Assembly (NCBI RefSeq): GCF_000758165.1
Contig: NZ_JNUP01000001.1
Span: 1-64,000, forward strand
DNA: 64,000 bases
Direction: 5' to 3'
From: Spirochaeta lutea
GTDB taxonomy: Bacteria > Spirochaetota > Spirochaetia > DSM-27196 > Salinispiraceae
The notes below the pieces were generated by a model, which made no database searches, was not told the origin of the DNA, and worked only from the letters and a program-made list of their open reading frames with translations. A program made the position numbers and the translations under genes. Position 1 is the stretch's first letter. Each line of letters begins with the position of its first letter. Shown piece after piece: positions 29,814-38,352 of the stretch.

Positions 29814-29846
29814 AAAAAAGCCAGTGCTCCAAGGAACACTGGCTTT
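29814..29846 (-). terminator. Rho-independent terminator after tRNA-Tyr
   Basis: On the minus strand AAAGCCAGTG pairs with CACTGGCTTT around a small loop with an inner TCC/GGA pairing, followed by TTTTTTG. It lies directly after the 3' end of tRNA-Tyr and before the YkgJ-family gene. Confidence 0.85.
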
Positions 29847-29847
29847 A

Positions 29848-29929
29848 TGGGGAGTGAAGGATTCGAACCTTCGAAGGCTGAGCCAACAGATTTACAGTCT
29901 GCCCCCTTTGACCGCTCGGGAAACTCCCC
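29848..29929 (-). tRNA. tRNA-Tyr (anticodon GTA)
   Basis: Class II cloverleaf of 82 bases with GGGGAGT/ACTCCCC acceptor stem, anticodon loop CTGTAAA, a long variable arm and the T-loop GGTTCGAATCC. Discriminator A; the CCA end is not encoded, so the CCA-adding enzyme at 36961 is needed. A possible promoter (TTGAAC, 17 bases, TACAAA) lies between it and tRNA-Thr. Confidence 0.97.
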
Positions 29930-29970
29930 TTGATGCGTCCAATTTGTAGCACACATCGTTTTTTTGTTCA

Positions 29971-30044
29971 AGCCATCTGTCGGATTCGAACCGACGACCC
30001 CGAGATTACAAGTCACGTGCTCTGGCCAGCTGAGCTAAGATGGC
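29971..30044 (-). tRNA. tRNA-Thr (anticodon TGT)
   Basis: 74 bases with GCCATCT/AGATGGC acceptor stem, D-arm GCTC...GAGC, anticodon loop CTTGTAA and T-arm GTCGG TTCGAAT CCGAC. The anticodon stem CGTGA/TCTCG has a T-T mismatch at position 29-41. The discriminator is T and CCA is not encoded. It precedes tRNA-Tyr by 41 bases. Confidence 0.95.
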
Positions 30045-30059
30045 ATTAACGGTTAGCAA

Positions 30060-30088
30060 GCCTAACGTAAGAGCGGATTCTGTGTCAA
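30060..30088 (-). promoter_or_regulatory. Putative promoter of tRNA-Thr
   Basis: A perfect TTGACA (complement of 30083-30088) is followed after 17 bases by TTAGGC, a weak -10. The -10 ends about 15 bases before the tRNA 5' end. The -35 is strong; the -10 assignment is tentative. Confidence 0.45.
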
Positions 30089-30110
30089 TACGTGACTGTG
30101 AGTAGTTATT

Positions 30111-30971
30111 CTAGAAGAACAGGGGATGCTTTAGGAGAGTATCATTAAAAACAGAATACCCTGGCAAGGATACTAGCTCACCAGGATTTTTTTTATTCCC
30201 CTGCTCACCCGTCCACACAGAGAATTCAAATTGGGCGGAAAGTGCTGAGGGTCTTGTGGAAATTGACCAGCCATCCTCCCCAACGGTAAGTTCATGAGGA
30301 TTTCCTTGCCTCCTGGATATAAGAACCGGTTCTATATTTAGCACGCTGTTTTGTGGGATACGGTGCAGCTTTGCCTCTGAGAACAATGGATCCTTGGGTG
30401 AAAACGGTATATGCGGGGGCTGATGTAGATTTTCTCCTATCCCGTGGCCATAACAACCTGGGAGGATATCAAATTTATAATACCGTGCGGTGTCTACGGC
30501 GGTTAACGAGATATCGGATATTGTTTTACCCGTAATTGCGGTGCGAACAGACAAAATTGAAGTTTTCCAGGCCACGGATAACAACCGCAACTTCAATGCA
30601 AGTTCATCATCAGCGAGCTGATCGTGAAGCGGTTCGTTCTTTTTCCGTACCAGATACGTCCATGCACCATCAACATATAGGCCATGCATACAACCCACGA
30701 TATCGATGGTACATAGGTCTAACCGTTCGAAGGGGGTATCATTCGGCACACCATGGACGGCTACATTATTAGCAGAAATACTACAGACGGCTGGAAACCC
30801 ACGGTATCCCAATAAACCTGGCTGTAACCCCTTTTTTTCAAGCAAAGATTTGACTATCTCTTCAATGTCCCTCCCGCTAATTCCGGGCTCAATAACGTGG
30901 GAAAGATATTCAAAACACTCGAACAACCTCTGATTAGCATACCGGATGAGGGGTAAACTCTGCAGGTTCAT
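30111..30971 (-). CDS. map: Methionine aminopeptidase, type I
   Basis: Removes the initiator Met from new proteins. 286 residues. The dinuclear metal site is complete: Asp in CTIDIVG, Asp eleven residues later in YVDGAW, His in GHGIGENLH, Glu in NIEPVL and Glu in AQFEFSVW; the substrate His is in AVHGVP. The segment between the last two Glu is longer than in E. coli MAP and more variable. The start overlaps aroH by four bases (ATGA). Confidence 0.93.
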   Translation of the reverse strand: MNLQSLPLIRYANQRLFECFEYLSHVIEPGISGRDIEEIVKSLLEKKGLQPGLLGYRGFPAVCSISANNVAVHGVPNDTPFERLDLCTIDIVGCMHGLYVDGAWTYLVRKKNEPLHDQLADDELALKLRLLSVAWKTSILSVRTAITGKTISDISLTAVDTARYYKFDILPGCYGHGIGENLHQPPHIPFSPKDPLFSEAKLHRIPQNSVLNIEPVLISRRQGNPHELTVGEDGWSISTRPSALSAQFEFSVWTGEQGNKKNPGELVSLPGYSVFNDTLLKHPLFF

Positions 30972-31333
30972 GGAAACACTAAATCACTTCTTAAGTTTTC
31001 AGCACCGTTTTTATAAACAGGTTTTGGTCGTATCTGTGCATCGGTTTGAAAAGTCATGAGTATTCGAATCATTTTTTTTAAGGTATTTGGATATTCCGGC
31101 TCAGCAGTACAAAACAACGGAACATGATCAAACCCTCCTGAGGATCGAAGAGCACGGGCTGGGTTTTCGGAGCGGATATCCGTGGTTTGACTGAAAATAA
31201 TGTTAATAATATTCTCGGAATCAATTCCATTATGTTCTAATAACTCTCGCACTGTTTCGACAGTCCAATACTTAACATTTTCTGGAGTGTCATCATCAAC
31301 CCTCACAGCCCCACGAACACTTAAAACCCTCAT
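30968..31333 (-). CDS. aroH: Chorismate mutase, AroH type
   Basis: Rearranges chorismate to prephenate for Phe/Tyr synthesis. The 121 residues follow the monofunctional AroH family: RGAVRVDDDTPE at the N-terminus, ELLEHNGI, IFSQTTDI, and PLFCTAEP followed by IRILM. Its ATG shares one base with the stop of the preceding membrane-protein gene (TAATG), and it overlaps map, so the three form a tight operon. Confidence 0.88.
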   Translation of the reverse strand: MRVLSVRGAVRVDDDTPENVKYWTVETVRELLEHNGIDSENIINIIFSQTTDIRSENPARALRSSGGFDHVPLFCTAEPEYPNTLKKMIRILMTFQTDAQIRPKPVYKNGAENLRSDLVFP

Positions 31334-31680
31334 TAAAAAACCCCCTCAATCGTAGTTTGAAATCCTAAGGATATGACTGCCACAAAGCCGGATACAACTA
31401 TTCCAATACCGAGACCTAGTAACCGTCGGATACGTGGTTTAAAGGAATCAACGAACCCTCCGATCACCGAGAGGACAAAGGCATAGATAAAAAGTATGAA
31501 CAACACCGAGTTACCTATACTCAAGGCAAATAGCAGTAGTTTCATGGTAGAATCCATGAAGCGTTGATAATTACCCATAATAAAACTGCTCAAGATAATA
31601 AGGGTTCCCAAAAGAATGGTTATAGAAATGCGGACAATTACCGTCTCATGGATAAGGAATAAAGTTCTTCTGGTGTTCAT
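31333..31680 (-). CDS. Small three-helix membrane protein
   Basis: 115 residues with hydrophobic helices at about 15-35, 45-75 and 88-108. No family recognised. It is the first gene of the operon with aroH and map, and ends at the aroH start codon. The upstream region is divergent with the SPFH-like gene at 31744. Confidence 0.6.
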   Translation of the reverse strand: MNTRRTLFLIHETVIVRISITILLGTLIILSSFIMGNYQRFMDSTMKLLLFALSIGNSVLFILFIYAFVLSVIGGFVDSFKPRIRRLLGLGIGIVVSGFVAVISLGFQTTIEGVF

Positions 31681-31743
31681 ACTTGAATCAATATATGCTA
31701 TCTTTTAGTATTTCTACAAGGTTTGCAGTCAAGGGGAATAGAG

Positions 31744-32607
31744 ATGAAGAAATTTATAATCAGCCTTCTTATATTGGTAATTATCGGGGGCGTTGTTTTT
31801 TTCTTCGGATGGGTTCAATTGAAGCTTTCCCCCGGCGAAGGACTCATACTCTTTTCAAAAACCAACGGATGGGAATCAGAGCTACTGAAGCCAGGTGACT
31901 TCCATTGGCGATGGCAGGCCTTATTGCCAACCAATGTTACTATGTACCGGGTTCCTACCTATCGGAAAACCGAAAGCATCTCTTTTTCAGGAGATTTGCC
32001 TAGCGGTGATGTGTATGCAACATTTATAAACGAACCGGGGGCATTTAGGTTTCAGGTTGATTTATCCGTAGAATACCAGATTAATTCTGATGCGTGGGTT
32101 TCATTAATTCAGGACGGTCGATTTGATCCTGAGTCCCCAGAGCAATTTTTCTTGACAGTTAATCAATCCTTATCGGCAAGCATACCGACCTTCCTCTCAT
32201 CTGCCGCTTCTATTCTTTCCGAGGGTCAAAGCGAAAATGCCCTTGATACCCTCCAAGAACGGCTTACCTCATTTCTAAACTCTCAAATTGACGAAATTAC
32301 TGTAACAAGCACGTCTCTCAAATCAATTTCGTTGCCCGATACGAGCCTCTACCAAACAACACGGGATGCGTACAATGCTGTTGTCCAAGCAACCGCTGAA
32401 GGCAAGGCTGAAGCGGCTCGAGAATCTACGTTCGAACAAGACAGATTATCCGAACGCGTCCGGCAATTGGGCGAATATGGACGGGTTCTGGAGGAATACC
32501 CCACCTTACTTGAGTATTTTTCTCTACAGAGCACCACAGGACGAGACCCTCTAAATCTCCAAGCACTTCTGACCTCCATTATCCAGGATACAGGAAGCGA
32601 TGAGTGA
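31744..32607 (+). CDS. Membrane-anchored SPFH-like protein
   Basis: 287 residues. One N-terminal transmembrane helix (about 4-24) followed by KLSPGEGLILFSK, a beta-rich domain, and a helical C-terminal half with an Ala/Glu-rich coiled segment. This order resembles the stomatin/prohibitin/flotillin (SPFH) group, which scaffolds membranes and proteases, but the similarity is weak and I treat it as a suggestion. I start at ATG 31744 with AGGGGA upstream instead of 31723. It overlaps the next gene by eight bases. Confidence 0.55.
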   Translation: MKKFIISLLILVIIGGVVFFFGWVQLKLSPGEGLILFSKTNGWESELLKPGDFHWRWQALLPTNVTMYRVPTYRKTESISFSGDLPSGDVYATFINEPGAFRFQVDLSVEYQINSDAWVSLIQDGRFDPESPEQFFLTVNQSLSASIPTFLSSAASILSEGQSENALDTLQERLTSFLNSQIDEITVTSTSLKSISLPDTSLYQTTRDAYNAVVQATAEGKAEAARESTFEQDRLSERVRQLGEYGRVLEEYPTLLEYFSLQSTTGRDPLNLQALLTSIIQDTGSDE

Positions 32608-33115
32608 CTTTTTTTTCAACTTCCAAAAGATTACATATATCCACGGACCTAAGCCGCCCGGGTGCATTTTATGCTCTATTATAAATCATAGCGATGAGGT
32701 GGAACGATTGGTGGTAGCCGAGCATCGTCTTTTTGTTGTTGCAGTCAATCTCTACCCATTTAATGCAGGACATAGTTTAATTTTTCCGAAACGGCACATA
32801 ACAGATATTCGCGAAATGACAGCAGAAGAAGTTTCGATTCACGGTGAGATTCGGACAGTTCTGATGGACTGTATTGAGGACCTATACCATGCCCAAGGTT
32901 TTAATATAGGATTCAATAATGGAAGGGTTTCCGGCGCTTCGATAGAACATATTCACGAACATATAATTCCACGCTTTCCTTCGGAGCTCGGAATCGCAGA
33001 TCTGCTTTCTGGAAATCGAATTATGATCGAACCCCCCTACACTACCTGTAAACGGCTTACAGAGGCCATTCGGGTTCATCCACAAGCCCATGCGATTAAC
33101 CTCACCACGTATTAA
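32600..33115 (+). CDS. HIT-family nucleotide hydrolase/transferase
   Basis: 171 residues with the histidine triad EHIHEHII at about 113-120, preceded by FNAGHSLIFPKRH, the usual partner strand. The size and the CILC motif near the N-terminus resemble Ap4A phosphorylase-like HIT proteins that cleave dinucleoside polyphosphates. Exact substrate is not determined by sequence. It is co-translated with the SPFH-like gene and meets the following minus-strand gene tail to tail. Confidence 0.88.
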   Translation: MSDFFFNFQKITYIHGPKPPGCILCSIINHSDEVERLVVAEHRLFVVAVNLYPFNAGHSLIFPKRHITDIREMTAEEVSIHGEIRTVLMDCIEDLYHAQGFNIGFNNGRVSGASIEHIHEHIIPRFPSELGIADLLSGNRIMIEPPYTTCKRLTEAIRVHPQAHAINLTTY

Positions 33116-33122
33116 TCTTGGT

Positions 33123-33998
33123 CTATCCCTTTGCCTTTATGGTTTGTACTGAATGCGTTACAGACTCTTCTTGATGAACCAGCAATTCTAGCTTTATTAT
33201 TTTTATAATTGAGGTGTATTGGATTCTCAAGGCTTTCAGGTAATCCCCCAATGTCTTTGGTAGCACTCCTTCCCCGCTCACTGATTTCATTTGCAGCGCA
33301 TCAAATCCAATCCTATTCTGGGGAGCCGGTCTTCGTAATTCTTCTTGCAGAGCCTCCATCTTCGAACCCAGGATTACGTCAAAGGTTTCATGTAACACGG
33401 TAATATCATCCAGGTACCTCTGGATTATTTCTACGGCACTTCGTTCACGCTGTGCCATTAGATTCCGGAACGCCCGCTGCTGGGTAATATCTTGCAGAGC
33501 GCCACGTTGGAGACGTAAATATGATTTCCCATCCTCGGTCTCCGGTGAGAATCCCTCATCAAATCGTTCTATTTCTCCAGCTGCATCCTCTAGTGAAGCA
33601 GACTTGAAAAGCAGATTGTTTTCTATATCCCGCATACGCGGCGGGATAATTTTTGCTACCATTCTAAGGCTCTCACACTGCTGGGGAAGAAACCATTGTA
33701 GTATAAAATTATATAGTGTCGTTAATGCATCAGTTGCGGCAAAATGCGTCATTCCTGCCACCGGCGGGGAACTCCGTTCATTTTCTAAATTAATTAAGGG
33801 CCGCAGTTCATTTCGAAAGATTTTCTTTTTAGATATGGTCAAGTATTCGTTACGAATGGCTGCGAAAGAGGTGTCAAGTTCATCTAGTACCCGTAATGTG
33901 ATGGCATTCTTGTAAAAATCCTTAATCTTTAGACGCGGGGTATAGGCTATAAATCGATAGAAGGGATCATTGTACCCAACCCGCAACAAGTCCGCCAT
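33123..33998 (-). pseudogene. 3' part of a split gene of unknown function
   Basis: Encodes ~291 residues, mainly helical with charged stretches. It overlaps the 3' end of the next upstream ORF by 52 bases in the -1 frame. Before its first ATG the same frame is open back to a stop near 34020 and could continue the upstream protein. Together they would make one ~630-residue protein, reminiscent of the spirochaete-specific DUF5312 proteins (recalled, not searched). A missing T in the run at 34011-34015 would explain the break. It could still be a separate gene. Confidence 0.5.
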
Positions 33999-35005
33999 CG
34001 ATATCTTGTTAAAAATCCCTCGATATGATCAGCCGTCTGCGTAAAGGCTCTATTTAATGCTTCTAGCTGCTCCTTGGGTACCGATGCAATCTCATCTGGA
34101 TGCCCGGGAACATCCTCCTCTTGGAGAAGTAATTCTGTATTGGTAACCAGATAGAATGATAACAGTTCGGAATGCACAGTCCCGCATTCACGGGTCTTAC
34201 TCGCACTGTAGAGTGCATATGCTAAGTGCTCGATGTATTCGAGGGCTTGAGCGAGGGATACAGGCTTAAAATCAGGAACCGACTGTTCTTGGTAGTCGTC
34301 CAAATCAACCCGAAAAAGAGAAAAGAAGGATGTAAACGGAAACTGTGATAGTTTCTTCATAAAATACAGAGGGAGTATCCCTTCCTCTATAAAAGAAAAC
34401 ACCTCGTTAGGAATAGTCTGTAAATAGGTACTAACCTCATTGAGAATCTTTTCTTTTAAAACCGTCCTGCTTTCATGAATACCGTAGAGTTCCACCAGCT
34501 GGTCAAATTGAATAAATCGAAATAGTGATGATTTTGCCTCCGGAACCTTACCAGCCATCACAAACTCCACAGCTCTGCGTAAATTTTCGGGTTTCTCCCA
34601 GAAAAAGAGAACAGCCTCGTTTGGGACAATGAGTTTTTTATATAGAGTAAATACTTCTTCCGCAAAGAACGTCGTTAAAAACTCGGTATCTCTTTCAAGC
34701 ACCGGATGAGAACTTGATCGTAATTTTCTAAGACTTCGCCGCACTAAAATCTCTGATGCTATCTCCTCCTGGGTTTTTGTGGAGAATATATTACGTATCC
34801 ATAGTATGAAACGTTCCCAAAACCCCATTTTACGAATTTCCTGGGCAACTATATCTTTTTTTTGCCCTTCCTCTTGGATCCTATGATAAATTTCCTGTCG
34901 ATCGGTATTATGTACACTCAGGCTCTTCCTAATCTTTTCAAGTAACGCCGTTCGTTCTTGAGGACTTAAGGCAAGTGATAATTCGTCAAGGGTAGACCTT
35001 TTCAA
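33947..35005 (-). pseudogene. 5' part of a split gene of unknown function
   Basis: Encodes 352 residues. It starts at a TTG (35005) eight bases after a strong AAGGAGG that overlaps the last codons of thiN. It is helical with a hydrophobic patch (MGFWERFILWIRNIF, about 60-74). The normal-looking protein ends near FLTRYRW; the last ~14 residues look like out-of-frame read-through. The partner frame continues from 34015 downwards. Membership of the DUF5312 group is a recollection of overall character and needs a profile search. Confidence 0.5.
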
Positions 35006-35010
35006 GAATA

Positions 35011-35688
35011 TTACCTCCTTTTCAGCTCATATTGAGTCCGATGGTTTTCTGTAAGTTCCACGATACACAGTAGGCTCCCCTCTTGTACCGTTACAGTTAC
35101 TGTTTCCTGGATTCCTACATTACTTAAACTCATCGGCATTTCCTGCCAAATTACATCTTTTAAATCCCATGCTAACCCCTGGGAATTGCAGACTGTATGT
35201 GTTTGCCCTAGGGGAGTAAAACTCACTCTCCTGTCTTTCATTTTTGCAAGACTGGTTTGACCAGGAAAAAGCATAAATAATTCATCGTACTTGGTTATCC
35301 AAAAAACGGGAACAGATAGCCGACTGACTATATGGATAATAGATAGCGTATGGTCTAGCCTTCCGCCACCTCCTCCTAGAATCAGTAATTCCGTGGCACC
35401 TCGTTCCAATGCAAATTGTATTGCCAGTTCAGTGTCGGAAAAGTCCTTTTCCTTGGGATACTTTATCACCCGGTCTGGATCCATTTTTCTCAGGGACTCC
35501 CTATGTACTAGAGAATCCATATCACCTATAACGAGGTCAGGCTCTAAACCAGCATCCAGAACAGTATCGAATCCACTATCTGCAGCTATCAAAAAACTAC
35601 ATCCATGCAGAATTCGTTGTAATACAGGGTTGGTAGGTGCTTCGCCACCGATAACGATAGACACAGTTTGATGTAAACAACTTTCCAT
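35011..35688 (-). CDS. thiN: Thiamine pyrophosphokinase
   Basis: Converts thiamine to thiamine diphosphate with ATP. 225 residues; family motifs are AADSGFD, VIGDMDSL, KDFSDTELA and GGGGGRLDHTLS. No TPP riboswitch is visible upstream. The last codons double as the ribosome site of the next gene. It is divergent from flaB. Confidence 0.92.
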   Translation of the reverse strand: MESCLHQTVSIVIGGEAPTNPVLQRILHGCSFLIAADSGFDTVLDAGLEPDLVIGDMDSLVHRESLRKMDPDRVIKYPKEKDFSDTELAIQFALERGATELLILGGGGGRLDHTLSIIHIVSRLSVPVFWITKYDELFMLFPGQTSLAKMKDRRVSFTPLGQTHTVCNSQGLAWDLKDVIWQEMPMSLSNVGIQETVTVTVQEGSLLCIVELTENHRTQYELKRR

Positions 35689-35938
35689 ATCGACAGGATG
35701 TACTATTCATCCAGGTATAGCAAGGCGTTCAAATTACCCTACTCTCCATTCATATCTCTTTGGGCTGTCATGGTGTGAACTCCGAATTTTAGCAGCAGTG
35801 CTCGTAAATGGTTGTAGCATCGCGCCTAAGCGGTGCTGCTCCTGGGGCCGGAATCCTATTATCCACCCTATATCCGATGTGGGTTACTTCCGAATGCGCA
35901 GTTTTTCTACATCAATGGAAAATTTTTATTTCACAGCC
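35689..35938. other. Non-coding part of the thiN-flaB divergent region
   Basis: Together with the flaB promoter and leader this leaves 342 bases without a gene. An open frame runs through it into flaB, but its residues do not look like a protein and the flagellin starts at 36031. I see no clear further element in this part. Confidence 0.5.
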
Positions 35939-35965
35939 TAAAGAAACCATTCTATGTTCCGATAT
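35939..35965 (+). promoter_or_regulatory. Sigma-28 (FliA) flagellin promoter
   Basis: TAAA (35939-35942), exactly 15 bases, then TCCGATAT (35958-35965), against the consensus TAAA-N15-GCCGATAA. This places the start near 35972 and gives a leader of about 60 bases. Flagellins are the classic late-class FliA targets. Confidence 0.85.
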
Positions 35966-35973
35966 TCAATCTA

Positions 35974-36026
35974 AAGGAACAAGGAAGTTCCTTAAATGGG
36001 TGTTTACCCAGATCGATCAAGGAGGA
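35974..36026 (+). promoter_or_regulatory. Structured flaB leader with two CsrA-like sites
   Basis: Hairpin 1 (35974-35993) pairs AAGGAAC with GTTCCTT and shows AAGGAA in the loop; the string ACAAGGAAGT matches the CsrA consensus ACARGGAUGU at all but one base. Hairpin 2 (35997-36010) pairs TGGGT with ACCCA. The Shine-Dalgarno itself (TCAAGGAGG, 36017-36025) is a second GGA site. The layout resembles leaders of flagellin genes repressed by CsrA in Bacillus and Borrelia. The regulation is inferred. Confidence 0.55.
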
Positions 36027-36030
36027 TTGT

Positions 36031-36903
36031 ATGATCATCAATCACAACATGAGCGCTATGTTTGCCCAGCGCCAGAACAAGTTCAACAACATGAGTGTTG
36101 ATTCGAACATCGAGAAGCTATCATCAGGGCTACGGATTAACCGTGCGGGTGATGATGCATCGGGTCTTGCTGTATCCGAAAAAATGCGAGCTCAGATCCG
36201 CGGTTTGAACCAGGCTGAAAGAAACGCATCGGACGGTATTTCCTTTATTCAAACCACTGAAGGTTATCTACAGGAAACTCAAGATATTCTTCAGCGGATC
36301 CGGGAATTGGCTGTGCAATCTTCGAATGGTATCTATTCCTCAGAGGATAGGATGCAGATTCAGGTAGAGGTATCTCAGCTTGTAGACGAGATCAACCGGG
36401 TAGCATCCCATGCTCAGTTCAATGGGATGAACATTCTTACCGGTCGGTTTGCTGCTGATAACGGGACAAACGTGGTTACCGCAAGCATGTGGTTCCATAT
36501 TGGCGCAAACATGGACCAACGAGAACGTGTTTTCATTGGAACCATGACCGCCCAGGGCCTCGGACTCCAAGGAACTGGTGGTCTCCCTCACACAGCATCA
36601 TTTATCAGTATTTCGACCCCTGAAAAGGCGAATACAGTAATTGGTGTAGTGGATACAGCCTTGAAGACCGTAAGCAAACAGCGCGCAGATCTTGGTGCTT
36701 ACCAGAATCGCCTTGAACTTGCTCAGCAGGGTATTTCTATTGGTGCTGAAAATCTTCAGGCAGCTGAATCTCGTATTCGAGATGTGGATATGGCCAAGGA
36801 AATGGTTGATTTCGTGAAGAATCAAATCCTTGTACAGAGCTCCAACGCAATGCTTGCACAGGCGAACCAGAAGAATCAGAGTGTTCTTCAGCTTCTCCAG
36901 TAA
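36031..36903 (+). CDS. flaB: Flagellin, filament core protein FlaB
   Basis: Main core protein of the periplasmic flagellar filament, exported by the flagellar type III system. 290 residues, beginning [15 protein letters not shown] and continuing with [20 protein letters not shown], the conserved D0/D1 domain; the C-terminal D1/D0 helix has [20 protein letters not shown]. The middle D2/D3 region is short, as in spirochaetal FlaB. Start at ATG 36031, six bases after AAGGAGG. It is monocistronic, with its own sigma-28 promoter and a terminator. Confidence 0.98.
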   Translation: MIINHNMSAMFAQRQNKFNNMSVDSNIEKLSSGLRINRAGDDASGLAVSEKMRAQIRGLNQAERNASDGISFIQTTEGYLQETQDILQRIRELAVQSSNGIYSSEDRMQIQVEVSQLVDEINRVASHAQFNGMNILTGRFAADNGTNVVTASMWFHIGANMDQRERVFIGTMTAQGLGLQGTGGLPHTASFISISTPEKANTVIGVVDTALKTVSKQRADLGAYQNRLELAQQGISIGAENLQAAESRIRDVDMAKEMVDFVKNQILVQSSNAMLAQANQKNQSVLQLLQ

Positions 36904-36922
36904 GCAGATCAACCCAAAAAAG

Positions 36923-36949
36923 GCTTCCCACTCAGGGAAGCTTTTTTTT
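36923..36949 (+). terminator. Rho-independent terminator of flaB
   Basis: GCTTCCC and GGGAAGC form a 7-bp stem with a five-base loop, followed by eight T. It starts 20 bases after the flaB stop; the next gene begins just after it. Confidence 0.92.
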
Positions 36950-36960
36950 ATACTATCACG

Positions 36961-38331
36961 ATGAATAAACCGAAATTGCCTAACTTCATTCTGTCTTTTG
37001 CCCAAGTGTTCATACAACACGGGTTTCAATTGTTCCTGGTTGGCGGTGCTGTACGAAATATTGGACTTGGGATCACACCAAAAGACTGGGATTTTGCCAG
37101 TGATGCAGAACCGGAGGAAGTTATATCACTATTTAAACGGGTGATACCAACGGGCATATCCCATGGGACAGTCACGGTATTATACCGCTCCCACCACTTT
37201 GAGGTGACGACCTTTCGGATCGACGGGAGCTACACGGATAATCGTCGGCCAGATTCGGTAGAATTTACCAAGGACATACGGGAGGATCTTGACCGGAGAG
37301 ATTTTACCATCAATTCAATGGCCATTCAGCTTCCCGAAATCAAATTTTTTGATCCCCACAATGGTTTGAATGATCTTTCATCCAAGATTATTCGATGCGT
37401 CGGAGATCCGAATCTCCGGTTTAAAGAAGACGCCCTGCGGATCCTCCGTGCAATTCGCTTTTCATCACAATTAGGATTCACTATCGAAGCACAGACTTGG
37501 CAGGGTATGAAAAACCATAGAGATGGACTTGCTTCAGTTTCCATAGAACGCATCCGTGATGAGTTTACAAAAATAATCTTATCCGACCAAGCATCCTCGG
37601 GGGTAAGACAACTTGAAGAGATTGGGCTCTACCAGTATTTTATTCCAGAAATAAGCAAGTGTGTAGAAGCGGATTTGTTTACGCATCTCGTAAACACGGT
37701 TCAGGCGCTACCAATCACTGCCACCCTTCCCCTCCGTCTTGCTGCCTTTCTCCACGATATTGAAAAACCTACTACGGAGAGCTGTACCTCCGACGGTGCT
37801 ATCCACTACCTTGGTCATGACCAGAAAGGAGCAGAAACAGTACAGGCGATTCTCACACGCTTACGATATCCTAATCAGATCGTGGAGCGAACTCGGCGGC
37901 TAGTCCAACACCATATGTTCGAGTATACGTTAACCCACGATTCTGCTATCAGGAGACTGATTGCACGGGTTGGAAAAGATCTTATCTTCGACCTCATCCT
38001 TTTAAAACGAGCTGATATTCTAGGAAAATTCTTAAGAGTACCCAACCGAGCCCCAGCGGCTATTCTCCAAATCGATGATTTAGAAGGCCGTATTAAAGAA
38101 ATCCTTGAGGGATCCCCTCCCCTTACCGTAAAAGATCTTGCCATAAATGGAAGACAGCTGATGGAACATATTAAGGTGAAACCCGGTCCACATATTGGGC
38201 TTATCCTTGACGAATTATTAGAGACAGTACTGGCTGATCCAGCCATGAACCAGGCAGAGAAACTGCTCAGCCTAGCTAAAAATTTTTATGAAACCCGTAT
38301 CAACGGGCCTGCCCAGAAGAGTAGCGAGTAG
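36961..38331 (+). CDS. cca: tRNA nucleotidyltransferase (CCA-adding type)
   Basis: Adds or repairs the 3' CCA of tRNAs. 456 residues: N-terminal nucleotidyltransferase with LVGGAVRN and the catalytic DWDFAS, then the RNA-binding motifs RRDFTINSMAI and EDALRILRAIRF, and a C-terminal HD-like region with LAAFLHDIEKP. It fits class II CCA enzymes; a poly(A) polymerase or an A-adding form cannot be excluded by sequence alone. The three tRNAs in this window lack encoded CCA, which fits its need. It starts 11 bases after the flaB terminator, with a weak RBS. Confidence 0.85.
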   Translation: MNKPKLPNFILSFAQVFIQHGFQLFLVGGAVRNIGLGITPKDWDFASDAEPEEVISLFKRVIPTGISHGTVTVLYRSHHFEVTTFRIDGSYTDNRRPDSVEFTKDIREDLDRRDFTINSMAIQLPEIKFFDPHNGLNDLSSKIIRCVGDPNLRFKEDALRILRAIRFSSQLGFTIEAQTWQGMKNHRDGLASVSIERIRDEFTKIILSDQASSGVRQLEEIGLYQYFIPEISKCVEADLFTHLVNTVQALPITATLPLRLAAFLHDIEKPTTESCTSDGAIHYLGHDQKGAETVQAILTRLRYPNQIVERTRRLVQHHMFEYTLTHDSAIRRLIARVGKDLIFDLILLKRADILGKFLRVPNRAPAAILQIDDLEGRIKEILEGSPPLTVKDLAINGRQLMEHIKVKPGPHIGLILDELLETVLADPAMNQAEKLLSLAKNFYETRINGPAQKSSE

Positions 38332-38352
38332 ATTGTCTCTTGTCAGTACGTA

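Noticed and set aside
29798-30016. Longer reading frame ahead of the YkgJ-family gene
   Set aside because: It runs through tRNA-Thr, tRNA-Tyr and the terminator, so it is non-coding.
34005-34020. Programmed -1 frameshift in the split gene
   Set aside because: The site reads A TTT TTA, which does not allow good re-pairing of the first tRNA; mutation or a read error explains it better.
35689-35760. TPP riboswitch upstream of thiN
   Set aside because: No CTGAGA or similar conserved thi-box element is visible.
35833-36030. 66-residue extension of flagellin
   Set aside because: It covers the sigma-28 promoter and leader; flagellins start at MIINHN with a strong RBS at 36019-36025.
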